DNA of 64,000 bases from Rhizobium sp. R634 (GCF_002211305.1 NZ_LOKW01000029.1:238763-302762), one strand, 5' to 3'; positions 25,559 through 35,065 are shown, numbered from the stretch's first letter. Translations and numbers: made by a program. The notes: generated by a model not told the origin, from the letters alone.

Positions 25559-27235
25559 ATGTCGAAGCCCGTCACCGATTTCAACGATCCGATCAACCTG
25601 CAGGTCATGTGGAACCGCCTGATCTTCATCGCGGACCAGGCCGACAACGTGCTTGGCAAGACGGCGTTCTCGCCGATCGTGCGCGAAAACCACGATTATG
25701 TGACCGTTCTTCTCGACAGCAAGGGCCGGGCGCTCGCCCAGTGCACCTGGTCGATCCCGGTCTTCATCACCTCGCTGCCTGCCGCCGCGCAGAAATTCTT
25801 CCTTCCGAAATTTCCCGCCGGCGCGCTGGAGGAAGGGGACGTGCTGGCGACCAACGATCCCGAGATCGGCACCGGCCATCTGCCCGACGTGACGATGATC
25901 ACGCCGATCTTCAAGAACGGCAAGGTTGTCGCCTATGCCGGATCGATCGCCCACCTGCCCGATATCGGCGGCGCGCCGCTCCACTCCGAAGCCAGCGACA
26001 TTTTCGAGGAAGGCATCCGCTTTCCGATCGTCAAGCTGCTCAAGGCGGGCGTGCCGAACAAGGATGTGTTCGACATCATCGAAGCATCGGTGCGTCTGCC
26101 GACCGAAGTCCGCGGCGACCTCGAATCGATGATCGCGGCGAACAACGTCATGGGCCGCGAGCTCGTCAAGTTCCTCGACGAGTACGGTCTCGACGACGTC
26201 GACGGCCTGGCGAATGCGATCCATACGCGCTCGGAAGCGCAGACCCGCAAGGCCATCCGCGCGTGGCCGAACGGCAGCTATTGCGCCGAGATGCTGCTCG
26301 ACGGCTATGACGTCGACATCACGCTCAAGGCAACCGTCGTGGTGAATGACGACTCGGTCCATGTCGACTACCAGGGCACCTCGCCGCAGGTGCTGCATTC
26401 GATCAACTGCCGCACGAATTATCGCTACGCCCATTCGGTCTATGCGCTGAAATGCCTTCTCGACCCCGATACGCCGAACAATGAAGGCTGCATCACGCCG
26501 ATCACCGACGATGCCCCGCTGGGATCGATCCTGAATCCCGAACAGTGGACGGCCGGCAATTCGCGCAATCTGATCGGCCACGCCATTCCGTCGCTGATCT
26601 TCAAGGCCCTGGAAGGCGTCGTGCCCGACAAGGTGATGGGCGACAGCGGCGGCGCGCCGATCTGGGCTGCAAACTGCGTCGGCCGCCGTGACGACGGCAC
26701 GCAATACGGTTCGGTTCAGAATTTTCATGGCGGGCAGGGCGCCCGCGCCGAATTCGACGGCCTCGATACGCTGAGCTTCCCGTCGAACTGCAAGGTCACG
26801 GCGATCGAAATGTTCGAGATCGCGGTTCCGGCGCTGACGGAACGCAAGGAACTGATCGCGGACTCGGGCGGCGCCGGCAAACATCGCGGAGGTCTCGGCC
26901 AGCGCGTGGTCCTTCGCAACCTCGGCAAATCGCCGATGAACATCTACCTCGCTTCCGAACGGGTGCGCCATCCCTGCTTCGGCGTCGTCGAGGGCCAGAA
27001 CGGCACGGCGGGCAAGGTCTTGAAGAATGGAAAGCCGCAGTTTCCGAAGGGCAAGGTCGTCCTGAAGACCGGCGAGCGCCTCGAGGTGGAAACCCCCGGC
27101 GGAGGCGGCTGGGGCCGCGCAAGCGAGCGCGCTGCTGAGTTTATCGAGCAGGATCTCGCCGAGGGCTTGATTACGCCGCAGGCAGCGAAGACGGTCTATC
27201 GCTACAAGGGTGCCGATGCGGTCGCCGCCGAGTAG
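25559..27235 (+). CDS. hyuB: Hydantoinase/5-oxoprolinase subunit B (HyuB family)
   Basis: The 558-residue protein has NPINLQ-type start (FNDPINLQVMWNRLIFIAD), ENHDYVTVLLDSKGRA, TNDPEIGTGHLPDVTM and C-terminal ETPGGGGWGRA, all characteristic of HyuB. It is the second catalytic subunit of the ATP-dependent lactamase. This family is unrelated in sequence to PxpABC although the chemistry is the same, so the window holds two independent cyclic-amide hydrolases. Confidence 0.94.
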   Translation: MSKPVTDFNDPINLQVMWNRLIFIADQADNVLGKTAFSPIVRENHDYVTVLLDSKGRALAQCTWSIPVFITSLPAAAQKFFLPKFPAGALEEGDVLATNDPEIGTGHLPDVTMITPIFKNGKVVAYAGSIAHLPDIGGAPLHSEASDIFEEGIRFPIVKLLKAGVPNKDVFDIIEASVRLPTEVRGDLESMIAANNVMGRELVKFLDEYGLDDVDGLANAIHTRSEAQTRKAIRAWPNGSYCAEMLLDGYDVDITLKATVVVNDDSVHVDYQGTSPQVLHSINCRTNYRYAHSVYALKCLLDPDTPNNEGCITPITDDAPLGSILNPEQWTAGNSRNLIGHAIPSLIFKALEGVVPDKVMGDSGGAPIWAANCVGRRDDGTQYGSVQNFHGGQGARAEFDGLDTLSFPSNCKVTAIEMFEIAVPALTERKELIADSGGAGKHRGGLGQRVVLRNLGKSPMNIYLASERVRHPCFGVVEGQNGTAGKVLKNGKPQFPKGKVVLKTGERLEVETPGGGGWGRASERAAEFIEQDLAEGLITPQAAKTVYRYKGADAVAAE

Positions 27236-27244
27236 GAGATGGAC

Positions 27245-28048
27245 ATGGGTTTGCTGGATGGAAAAATCGCCCTCGTAACGGGGGCCGGGACCGGGATCGG
27301 AAAAGAAGCCGCGCTGCTTCTGGCGAAAGACGGCGCGAGCGTCGTTCTGACCGGCCGGCGCATCGAGCCGCTCAGCGAGGCTGCCGGCCTCGTCGCGGCG
27401 GCGGGCGGCAAGGCTTTTGTGAAATCTCTCGACATCGAATCGCGTGCGGACATCTTCGCCGCGGTCGAGTGGGTCAGGGAGAATGTCGGCCCCATCGACA
27501 TCCTGGTCAACAATGCGGGCAGCGCCAGCAAGGTGCTGAACGCCCGGTTTCTCAGCGAGGAGGAATGGAATTCGACCGTCAACGTCAATCTGACGGCGGT
27601 TTTCAATCTGACCCAGGCGGTTCTTCCCGATATGATCGCGAAGGGCGAGGGGACGATCATCACCGTCTCGTCGCTCGCCGCGCTCAATCCTAATCTCCTT
27701 GGCGGCGCCGCCTATGGCGCTGCCAAGGCCGGCGTGAAGAACTTCATGACCTTCCTGCACAACACCTACAGAAACCAGGGCATTCGGGCGACGACCATCC
27801 TGCCCGGCGAGACGGACACGCCGATCATGAACAACAGGGCCCGGCCGCCGCTTGAGAGCGAACGCGCGGTCATGCTGGACCCGCACGACGTCGCCAGGGC
27901 GATCGCGCTCTGCGCCAGCCTGCAGAAGGGCGCGGTCATCCCGGAACTGCATATCTGCCCGACCTTCATGCGCGACACGTCGGCCGATATCGAGGTTGCC
28001 CGTTGGGTGGGCGCGCCGGCCGACACGCCGGACCTGCCAAAGAAATAA
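27245..28048 (+). CDS. Short-chain dehydrogenase/reductase (SDR)
   Basis: The 267-residue classical SDR has TGAGTGIGKEAALLL, DILVNNAGSA, a catalytic Ser in TVSSLAALNPN and YGAAKAG. The ATG at 27245 is preferred over 27239 because TAGGAG then has 6-nt spacing; the site overlaps the hyuB stop. It is the redox partner of module 2, as the SDR at 8968 is in module 1. Confidence 0.88.
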   Translation: MGLLDGKIALVTGAGTGIGKEAALLLAKDGASVVLTGRRIEPLSEAAGLVAAAGGKAFVKSLDIESRADIFAAVEWVRENVGPIDILVNNAGSASKVLNARFLSEEEWNSTVNVNLTAVFNLTQAVLPDMIAKGEGTIITVSSLAALNPNLLGGAAYGAAKAGVKNFMTFLHNTYRNQGIRATTILPGETDTPIMNNRARPPLESERAVMLDPHDVARAIALCASLQKGAVIPELHICPTFMRDTSADIEVARWVGAPADTPDLPKK

Positions 28049-28064
28049 TCAGGAGGAGCACATC

Positions 28065-28766
28065 ATGAACGGTGCAAAATTGCGCGCCCGGCTTCAGGCC
28101 GGCGAACCCATTACCATGTTCACGCCGCATCATTCCTCCTCGGGCCTCGCCGCCCGGCTGGTCGAACTCGGCGCCGACTCCGTCTTCGTCGACTGCGAAC
28201 ACGGCACCTGGAGCTTCGAGGACGTTCGCGAAACCGCACAGATCGTTCGCTCCGCCGGGGGCGCTGCGATCATTCGGCCTCACTCCCACGAGCGGCCGAT
28301 CATCATCCGGTATCTGAACGCCGGCGCGGACGGGATCATGGTGCCGATGGTGGACAATGCCAACGAGGCGCGGGCCATCGTCGAGGCGGTCCGCTACGCG
28401 CTGCCGGCGGACCATGAAAAACGTCTGGTCGTCGCCATGATCGAGACCGTGGAGGCTATCGCCAACCTCGACGAGATCGCCAAGGTGGAGGGGATCGACG
28501 TCTTCTTCATCGGACCCGGCGACCTCTCCCAGGACATGGGCTTCCCGCCGGCCCCGGCCTTCGGCGAGCCCCGGCCGGCAGAAGTACGGGAGAAGGTTGC
28601 CGAAGCGGTCGGGAAAATCCGCTCCGCCGGCAAGATTGCCGGCACCCTGGTCACAGCGGACGAACTGCCGGAATGGCTCGAAAAGGGCGTGCAGTTCTTC
28701 TACATCCACTCCGATCCCTTCCTGAGGCGCGGCATCGCCGCGATCAGGCAGACGCTGGCACGGTAG
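28065..28766 (+). CDS. HpcH/HpaI aldolase/citrate lyase family protein
   Basis: The ATG at 28065 follows AGGAGGAG and gives 233 residues. Motifs are VFVDCEHG, IIRPHSHE (catalytic Arg), IETVEAIANLDEIAKVEGIDVFFIGPGDLSQDMG (metal-binding Glu and Asp). Class II pyruvate aldolases of this family cleave 4-hydroxy-2-oxo acids. It would release pyruvate or glyoxylate-type products from the deaminated intermediate of module 2. Confidence 0.88.
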   Translation: MNGAKLRARLQAGEPITMFTPHHSSSGLAARLVELGADSVFVDCEHGTWSFEDVRETAQIVRSAGGAAIIRPHSHERPIIIRYLNAGADGIMVPMVDNANEARAIVEAVRYALPADHEKRLVVAMIETVEAIANLDEIAKVEGIDVFFIGPGDLSQDMGFPPAPAFGEPRPAEVREKVAEAVGKIRSAGKIAGTLVTADELPEWLEKGVQFFYIHSDPFLRRGIAAIRQTLAR

Positions 28767-29254
28767 GGTGAAGGATCTCGAATTCCTCTTCCATCGAAGA
28801 GTGACCGCTCGGCTTGATCTGTTCCGGCAGCATGGAGCAACGTCGATGACGGACTTGATCCCCATACGGCCTTGCGGCTGCCCATATTGAGGACGACGCG
28901 GCCAAAGAATTGAACCGCACCACGCACCGATTGCACCGCCATTATTCGCAGCTATCATGGCGGCGGTGACTTCTTCTTTGTTTGCTCCCCTGCACGCCGG
29001 CGTCGCATCCAGGCAAGGGACGAGTTCCATAAGATTCATTATGCGATCTTCGTGGACCAAAAAGGGAACATTGCAGCAACAAGCCGTGCAGGGCTCGTGG
29101 GAGCGCGATTCGTCCGCCTCTAGTCTTAGCCTAGCTGGAATACTGATTTGGGACCGAAAGCGTACCGCCGTCTTCCAAGCACAAACGTTGATAAAGCGGA
29201 TCTTCAACCCAAGGCGAGCTCGTCGCCCAACTCAAATATAACTCGCGGACGGAA
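28767..29254. other. Intergenic boundary between the catabolic region and the protease island
   Basis: There is no supported gene. Open frames here lack ribosome sites and family features. Base composition becomes more AT-rich to the right, which fits the edge of an inserted segment. No clear terminator, tRNA or attachment repeat was found by eye. Confidence 0.5.
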
Positions 29255-30271
29255 TCACAGGCCCATGATCGTTTTTACGATCTCGACCCTCTCGCTCGCG
29301 GGCTTTGCTGCCTTTTGCACTTCAGAATCCATATTCCGTACTGCTTGGCGCACCTCCGCGGACGCATTTGCATTTTCTAGAATGCGGAGATACCGACTTT
29401 TGAAGCTCGGGTAGCCGCTGAGATCTAAACCGGTCTCGTTTGCACCGACGTCCATAAGCACAAATAGTCCGCATATGTAGGTCAACATCGCGTCGTTAAA
29501 AGCTGAAAATCTTTGATTGCGTCTTTTTGCAGCAAGCATGCACTTAACTGCAAATATATCCGCCTCATGCTCTTGCATTTCTCGGCGCTCATCATCATCC
29601 AAGTCAAAAGCGTGATGGCAACAGATATGGCCAACTTCGTGAAGAATTAAAAACACGCCAAGCGCATGAGTAGCTTGAGTCGCCAGTATTTTGTCAGAGC
29701 ACGATGTTGTTGATTCAAATACGTTCTGGAAGATCGGATAAGTTTTTACAAAAGGTTCAAACATGAGAAGGGAAATTGTGGCGCACAAATAAGCAGAAAC
29801 GCTCGTTTTCTCAATTTTTTTCATTTTTATCGCGTTGTTCAGGCTTACTATGCCGCGACCGATTTCACGGAGCATAAAAACTAAACCGAAGGGAAGTTCT
29901 GCGACGCGCAGATCCGAGGTCAACTCGACGGCCATCCCTCCAAACGTCAACGACGGATTCGTAATAATCGGAATATTACCTATCTCGTACCCGTTCCCTC
30001 TTGCCATCCGAACAGCTGGCCTGATGTAGTGAATTAAAAACGGGTTAGCCAGAACTGCTTCAGCGGAAAGAAGCATGTCAGCAACTTCGCGCGGCACCTT
30101 CGAATAATCTACTTCGCTCAATATCAGATCTACATGACGATTGAGAGCCTCCAACTGCGGTGGCGTAAGATGCTCTTGCGATTTGAGCGCCACTTGTCGA
30201 GCGATCCTGCTTGACAGAACCTTCGCGAGAAGAGCCAAACGGTCTCGCAATCTAAGTTTTACAGCTTCCAT
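29255..30271 (-). CDS. Predicted zinc metallopeptidase, HEVGH (338 aa), last gene of the hydrolase-caspase quartet
   Basis: The zinc motif HEVGH (211-215) is followed by EHEAD (234-238), the spacing of gluzincin-like peptidases such as the U49/Lit and M48/M78 groups. There is no signal peptide, so it acts in the cytosol, perhaps at the membrane through the hydrophobic stretch near 160-172. TAAGGAG precedes the ATG. It lies 21 nt after the other HExxH gene. The DNA is AT-richer than the rest of the window. Lit-type peptidases cleave host translation factors during phage infection; similarity here rests on the motif pattern only. Confidence 0.7.
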   Translation of the reverse strand: MEAVKLRLRDRLALLAKVLSSRIARQVALKSQEHLTPPQLEALNRHVDLILSEVDYSKVPREVADMLLSAEAVLANPFLIHYIRPAVRMARGNGYEIGNIPIITNPSLTFGGMAVELTSDLRVAELPFGLVFMLREIGRGIVSLNNAIKMKKIEKTSVSAYLCATISLLMFEPFVKTYPIFQNVFESTTSCSDKILATQATHALGVFLILHEVGHICCHHAFDLDDDERREMQEHEADIFAVKCMLAAKRRNQRFSAFNDAMLTYICGLFVLMDVGANETGLDLSGYPSFKSRYLRILENANASAEVRQAVRNMDSEVQKAAKPASERVEIVKTIMGL

Positions 30272-30292
30272 GCGGGTAACTCCTTAACACCC

Positions 30293-31411
30293 TTACGGCC
30301 ATTGCTGTTGACCGAGGCCGTCGGGCCACATATTGGGAGGTGGAGTTAGGACCATCTCGATCTTTCTGATCGAGTCATATAGGTCCTTATTGTCATAATA
30401 TGTCGGGTTGCGTGGCCGACGCGACCAACCCGCTAGATCCCACGCTTCGAGCGCATCTCGAACCCCTCGTCCGAGTGCAGTTGAAAGCCGCCCCTGAGGT
30501 ATTCCCAGTTTATCGGCCATCGTCACCTTGACAATCCTAATGGCAGCATCGGCACGATCAATTGGCGGAGGATAGAGCGATTCCCCCTCTCGAATTTGGT
30601 CATCGATGAGGTAGCAGACGGCGACAGCGAAACTCCATAGCCGCAGCAGTTGCAGCATGGCCATTTTCGTAAATAGTGGCCCCCAACTCGCCGCAGTGAC
30701 CATCATGAAACTGGACGATATCCAGGAGGCGCTCATATCGGCCATATGTTCAATGGCCCAATAATCCGTGCCATCTTTGGTATATCTCGAGTCAGATTCC
30801 TGCAGCCGCTCCAAAAGGCCGCTTTCAATAACATAATCAAGATGCCCCCTGTAAATATGACTAAACTCGTGTGCAAACATATGAAGAAGTGCACATTCGA
30901 TTAGTTTCGCCGTTATCAAACTCCTCTGTCGATCATGACCCAAAGCAGCAATTGTGGCAGCGAGCTCTTCATTAAGGTCGGCGGGCAGACGATCGATAAA
31001 TCGATGGAGAGAGATGCAGGAATCGGCACTAATCAGACCCTCAAACTCTGCGCTGTCCAGGCAAACTGCGTGTAACGATGCTAAGGGAAATTTCGCCGGA
31101 CCTTTCCTAGCCTTCCACCGCCGGAACCAGGATGACGAAAACGATGGCATTACGGCCCGATGGGCAAGCAGTTGAATTAACACAAGCGCCGTCGTGACTG
31201 CGGTGCCGACGTCCATGACGACGCTATAACGTCCGTTGCTTGCACGAGTAGCGCGCGCGCTCCAACTCAGATCGGCGGTGAACTGCAATTCAATCTCGCG
31301 CCAACCCCTTGGAGACTGCGGGATGGCCTTACCGCATAAAATGCCTGTTACGAGTTTGCGAAAGCCCTCCAACTGCAGGATGGGCGTCCCAGATGCGCTT
31401 GCGCTATTCAT
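30293..31411 (-). CDS. Predicted zinc metallopeptidase, HEFSH (372 aa)
   Basis: HEFSH (181-185) and EHMAD (221-225) give a second gluzincin-like active site, in the same pattern as the neighbouring 29255-30271 product but with little other resemblance by eye. A hydrophobic segment near 70-85 may be a membrane helix. The ATG overlaps the end of the caspase gene by 8 nt, so the proteins are translated together. No family name can be given with confidence. Confidence 0.68.
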   Translation of the reverse strand: MNSASASGTPILQLEGFRKLVTGILCGKAIPQSPRGWREIELQFTADLSWSARATRASNGRYSVVMDVGTAVTTALVLIQLLAHRAVMPSFSSSWFRRWKARKGPAKFPLASLHAVCLDSAEFEGLISADSCISLHRFIDRLPADLNEELAATIAALGHDRQRSLITAKLIECALLHMFAHEFSHIYRGHLDYVIESGLLERLQESDSRYTKDGTDYWAIEHMADMSASWISSSFMMVTAASWGPLFTKMAMLQLLRLWSFAVAVCYLIDDQIREGESLYPPPIDRADAAIRIVKVTMADKLGIPQGRLSTALGRGVRDALEAWDLAGWSRRPRNPTYYDNKDLYDSIRKIEMVLTPPPNMWPDGLGQQQWP

Positions 31412-33515
31412 TGGGAGCCCTGACTCTGGATTTTGGGTCGGGAAATCGGCTCTGTTCTGGTGGCCCTAGGTTAAGCTCCGGCTTCCACTCGGCCGGGAAC
31501 CCGGCGAAGGTGCAGAACAACCCAGTATCACGGAAATAAAGCGCCGCCGCCTCAAGGCGATTCGCGAGGGCGCGCGCCGCAGAACGCGTCGCTTCATCGG
31601 TGCCCAGTCGTCCACGTACTACGTCGCTCACAAGGTCGATCGCTAGCCCGAATCCGTCGGCCGTAAAGGGCAGGCTGCGTCGCGACAACTCACGCACGAA
31701 CCACGGTATCAATTCCGGATCGAGTGCCCGGCCCGCTGTCATACGCCGACATTGTTCAGTCCAAAGCACGACACTATCGGGCATTGCCGGAAACCAGTTG
31801 GCCAGATTGCGTGCCCAGTCATACATACGTTCGAACTGATTTCCTTTCAGCAGGAGAACCGTCGCCACGGTAGCGGCCAAGGGTGACCGTAGTTTGAGCC
31901 GTAGGGCCTCTTCCCCATCCTTAAATGCATTCGTCAGTTCGCTCTCGACGTCGGATTTAAGTCGACCTGCAGCCGTGATGACATCGCGAGCCCTTAGTTG
32001 GTCCCAAGCCGCTGCAATTCTACCTGCCGGCCCATCGTTCTGAGGCGACAGATAGATCGAGAAATTGAAATAGTCGCGATCCTCAACGTCCATCTCGAGT
32101 TGGAAAGTCCGCTCATCGACGTCACTCGGCAGCACCGAACAGAAGCGTCGCTGGCGTTGATTCTCAATCACGATTAAGTGCCCGATCGGGTCAGGGACAG
32201 CGACGCGGAAACTGATCTGAAGGCGGTGCAATTCAGAGGTCGCGGCGGTCTGTGCCGAGGAAAGAACCTTGACAACCTGATGGTCGAAAACCTGATGGGT
32301 CGAAAGCCCAATGATGCGGAGTTTGTCGAGCCACGGGAAGGTTACGGCCTCGGACCCGAAAATCGCGTGAAAGCGATCGATGTGCTCTTGGCGGCTGGCG
32401 CCTGGTATGGCGGGAACGGCGATGCGTTCAGGCTGATAGCGCTCGCGGAACCATGCGTCTGGCGCGGGTCTCGGTTGCTCTTGATCGGCAAATGTCGGCT
32501 GCGGTCGTTTCGACGAACCCGGGGCAAAACCTATCGATGCTTCTTTCGTGAGCTCGGCCAGTTCAATTGGGCGATCGGGATCGGGGGAAGCAACCTCAGA
32601 GCGCACGATCTGAACGACGCTTTCGTTAGCGGCCTTTATTAAGGCAGCAACTCGTCCTTTCATGTAGCTACCGAGCTTGTTGATTTCGACCGCCGACCTT
32701 TGGCGCTTTTGGATCAGTTCGATCGGCGCTTCGTCGAGCTTGGGGTCGGGCTTATTGCTCAATCCATCAAGGAGCGCCCGCCCAAAAAGGGACAGACCTC
32801 CTGACTTTGGCGAATACGCGCGCAGCCCTGACGCCGTCGCATAGAGCGTGCCTTTCTCAAAGAGCGGATTGACAGCGATGGGCTGGTTATCGTTCAGAAT
32901 CCCTGTGCCGTCCGTCCTTAGACCATCAATATCATTTCGACAGCCGTCAAGCAGGAGGACGTGTGTTGACACGCAAGTCAGATATGACAGCGCGTCCGAA
33001 AGGTTGCGGGTACTGATCGCATTGCTAATGAGCCGGCCCGGTGCCTTGAGATAATCCGCTGGGAGCATGAGCATATCGTTCTGCCGCCGCTCCATGCCAT
33101 GTCCACTGAACAGGAATAGACTGCGGCCGGCGGCCGGTGCCCGCAAATCCTCCATGTCGGCATACCAGTTTTCGACAGCGCGGCGACAATTATCGAACGT
33201 TGCTTCTGGAGCGTGCGCGCAGATCGCGGGATCGCAGCCTGATAATTCGGCTCCTTGCGGCGACATCAAAAGACGAACGCGTGCAACCGGCCAGTCCTGC
33301 AGTGTGTAAGCGGTTTGCAGCCATTCAAAAAAACGATAGGCAGTCAATGCCGAGACGCTGAGTTGACCCAATCCATAAGTCTCAGGTGCCGGTGCACTCC
33401 CTGCATTCAGATGATCGTAACGGCTGACTCCGATTATCAACGCGTGCACTCCCTGACTACCTACTTGGCGGTCACTCCAAAATCCAGCCTCGTTGCTGTC
33501 AGGCTCTAACGTCAA
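31404..33515 (-). CDS. Caspase-like peptidase (C14 family) with large C-terminal region
   Basis: The 703-residue protein has a caspase fold at the N terminus: VHALIIGVSRYDHL (strand 1, about 23-36), FLFSGHGMERR with catalytic His139 and LLLDGCRND with catalytic Cys192. The remaining 400 or more residues hold no domain I recognise; about 380-500 looks beta-rich and about 510-690 helical, perhaps a sensing or regulatory part. The start is a TTG at 33515, 17 nt inside the alpha/beta hydrolase gene; a better start was not found. No secretion signal is present. The tight coupling to a lipase-like protein and two metallopeptidases suggests one functional unit. Confidence 0.82.
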   Translation of the reverse strand: MTLEPDSNEAGFWSDRQVGSQGVHALIIGVSRYDHLNAGSAPAPETYGLGQLSVSALTAYRFFEWLQTAYTLQDWPVARVRLLMSPQGAELSGCDPAICAHAPEATFDNCRRAVENWYADMEDLRAPAAGRSLFLFSGHGMERRQNDMLMLPADYLKAPGRLISNAISTRNLSDALSYLTCVSTHVLLLDGCRNDIDGLRTDGTGILNDNQPIAVNPLFEKGTLYATASGLRAYSPKSGGLSLFGRALLDGLSNKPDPKLDEAPIELIQKRQRSAVEINKLGSYMKGRVAALIKAANESVVQIVRSEVASPDPDRPIELAELTKEASIGFAPGSSKRPQPTFADQEQPRPAPDAWFRERYQPERIAVPAIPGASRQEHIDRFHAIFGSEAVTFPWLDKLRIIGLSTHQVFDHQVVKVLSSAQTAATSELHRLQISFRVAVPDPIGHLIVIENQRQRRFCSVLPSDVDERTFQLEMDVEDRDYFNFSIYLSPQNDGPAGRIAAAWDQLRARDVITAAGRLKSDVESELTNAFKDGEEALRLKLRSPLAATVATVLLLKGNQFERMYDWARNLANWFPAMPDSVVLWTEQCRRMTAGRALDPELIPWFVRELSRRSLPFTADGFGLAIDLVSDVVRGRLGTDEATRSAARALANRLEAAALYFRDTGLFCTFAGFPAEWKPELNLGPPEQSRFPDPKSRVRAPNE

Positions 33516-34749
33516 CTTCGGCCCCCCCGACTGGAAACGCAGTTTTTAGTTTGTCTGCAAACCGGCGATAAAAGCTAGGGCGCTCAAGATAACCACCGTG
33601 TGCAGCTGCCAAAGACATTCCGCTCCAGTATTTCTCGTCATCGATCCCGTTCGCAAATATGCCCTTAGTGGTAAAGCTGATTATGTCATTCGGGTCCCAG
33701 ACGTTCCACCAACGCCCAAGATGAGCGCATGGAAATGGCGTAGGCAGTCCGCTCGCTCTGGAGAAATTCTTTGAACTGGCTAGGAACATGTTCAACTCTT
33801 CAAAATAACCCACTTGGCTCGCTGTGGCACACCAGAAATCGACCTTCACTTCGCTACGCGCTTCTGGGAGAAACGACGTGAGCACGTCATAGGCAATCTG
33901 TCCGCCCATGCTGTGGGTCAGCAGTACGATTGGTTCGCCAGAACGCCTCCTTTTGGTCTCCGCGGCGAATTCGAGTTCGGAGATGAGCACTTGCGGAATA
34001 GCGCCCGGCGCATTGGCTGTTCCTCGCAGCGTCATGTAGAATAGAACATCCCCCACGAAGCGCGTCACGAAATCGTTAAGTGTCGGACGCAGTTCGCCCG
34101 CTATGAGGCTAGCAACTGCAATCGGACTACCAAAGATGCGCGATAGGCTCTCGCTTACGCAGCCGGGCAAGCTACGCAGGAATTGTGCTGCGCCTTGGCC
34201 TGCCAGAGTAGATTGTTGCTCGACACTCTCCTGCACCGAAGCTGCCAGAATTGCGAGTTGTTTCTCTAAGCTGTTTGCTGCTTTTACGCTCCTTTGGATT
34301 GCCAGATCGCGTGCCACTCGATCAGCGGCGATGCCGATGCGTGCGCGTTGTAAGCCGTCGATGCTGTTGCTTGCAGCCGACACGGTGATCAGATCGGCCA
34401 AATCATCCGGCGTCAGTCCTTCAATTCGAGAATATTGGTTCGGCGTCGCGACATGACCGCTAGTAAGACTTGAGCTGGCTGGACCGCTCCTCGGCAACTT
34501 GGCGACAATTGCATCGAGAAGTTCCCTACGCTCAACCTCGGCCCCCTGCCCCAACAGGGGCGTGGAAGGACGGGCGATACCTCCCCATTTCGGGGGATCG
34601 CACAATTGAAACCAGTCCGCAGCGCTAATCCGGACGTTTTCCGGGTCGGGTGCGATCGAGGGCGCCACGATACGCCGCAGATACTCATGCACGGGCTCGA
34701 AATGCCTAGGATCCCGCGTGTTGACACCATGCACATAGATAATTGGCAT
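33499..34749 (-). CDS. Alpha/beta hydrolase with long helical insert (first gene of the caspase quartet)
   Basis: The ATG at 34749 (GGGGGGA upstream) gives 416 residues beginning MPIIYVHGVNTRD. The nucleophile is Ser280 in LTHSMGGQIAYDVL. Asp in WDPND (about 352-355) and His384 in AAHGGYL complete a plausible triad. About 200 residues, mostly helical by composition, separate the first strand from the nucleophile elbow. This arrangement resembles predicted lipases/esterases encoded in bacterial conflict loci. The substrate could be a lipid or a protein ester. Its end overlaps the caspase start. Confidence 0.78.
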   Translation of the reverse strand: MPIIYVHGVNTRDPRHFEPVHEYLRRIVAPSIAPDPENVRISAADWFQLCDPPKWGGIARPSTPLLGQGAEVERRELLDAIVAKLPRSGPASSSLTSGHVATPNQYSRIEGLTPDDLADLITVSAASNSIDGLQRARIGIAADRVARDLAIQRSVKAANSLEKQLAILAASVQESVEQQSTLAGQGAAQFLRSLPGCVSESLSRIFGSPIAVASLIAGELRPTLNDFVTRFVGDVLFYMTLRGTANAPGAIPQVLISELEFAAETKRRRSGEPIVLLTHSMGGQIAYDVLTSFLPEARSEVKVDFWCATASQVGYFEELNMFLASSKNFSRASGLPTPFPCAHLGRWWNVWDPNDIISFTTKGIFANGIDDEKYWSGMSLAAAHGGYLERPSFYRRFADKLKTAFPVGGAEVDVRA

Positions 34750-35065
34750 CGTTCCCCCCAAGGAACCGCTAGATCAGAAAATCAGCAATCTTCAGCTATA
34801 AAATGCTATTTCATGACTACACGTTCGCCCATTGGACCAACCCGGAGGATGCTCTGGCGCGCGTCGGGCACCATGCGACATCCGAGGGAATGTCCGCCTG
34901 TGTCAAAACCCGGATCGGACTTCTATTACCAACATCTGCCAAAAGGAGCCCCAGTTCACTGCCAACTGCTGACCCGATCGCCAGCGGTGGCCACCAACCC
35001 GATAATGGAGAGAAGAACGCCCACCTTGGAGCATGTAAAGTTTTTGGCTTGCGTTTCTCTCCTCT
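34750..35065. other. Intergenic region upstream of the hydrolase-caspase quartet
   Basis: There is no supported gene. It should contain the promoter of the minus-strand quartet. It is also where the missing C-terminal coding part of the upstream endonuclease-like gene would be expected, but no matching frame is visible. Confidence 0.5.

Noticed and set aside
28957..29241. 94-residue plus-strand open frame in the boundary region
   Set aside because: No ribosome site, no protein features, and overlapping open frames on the other strand.
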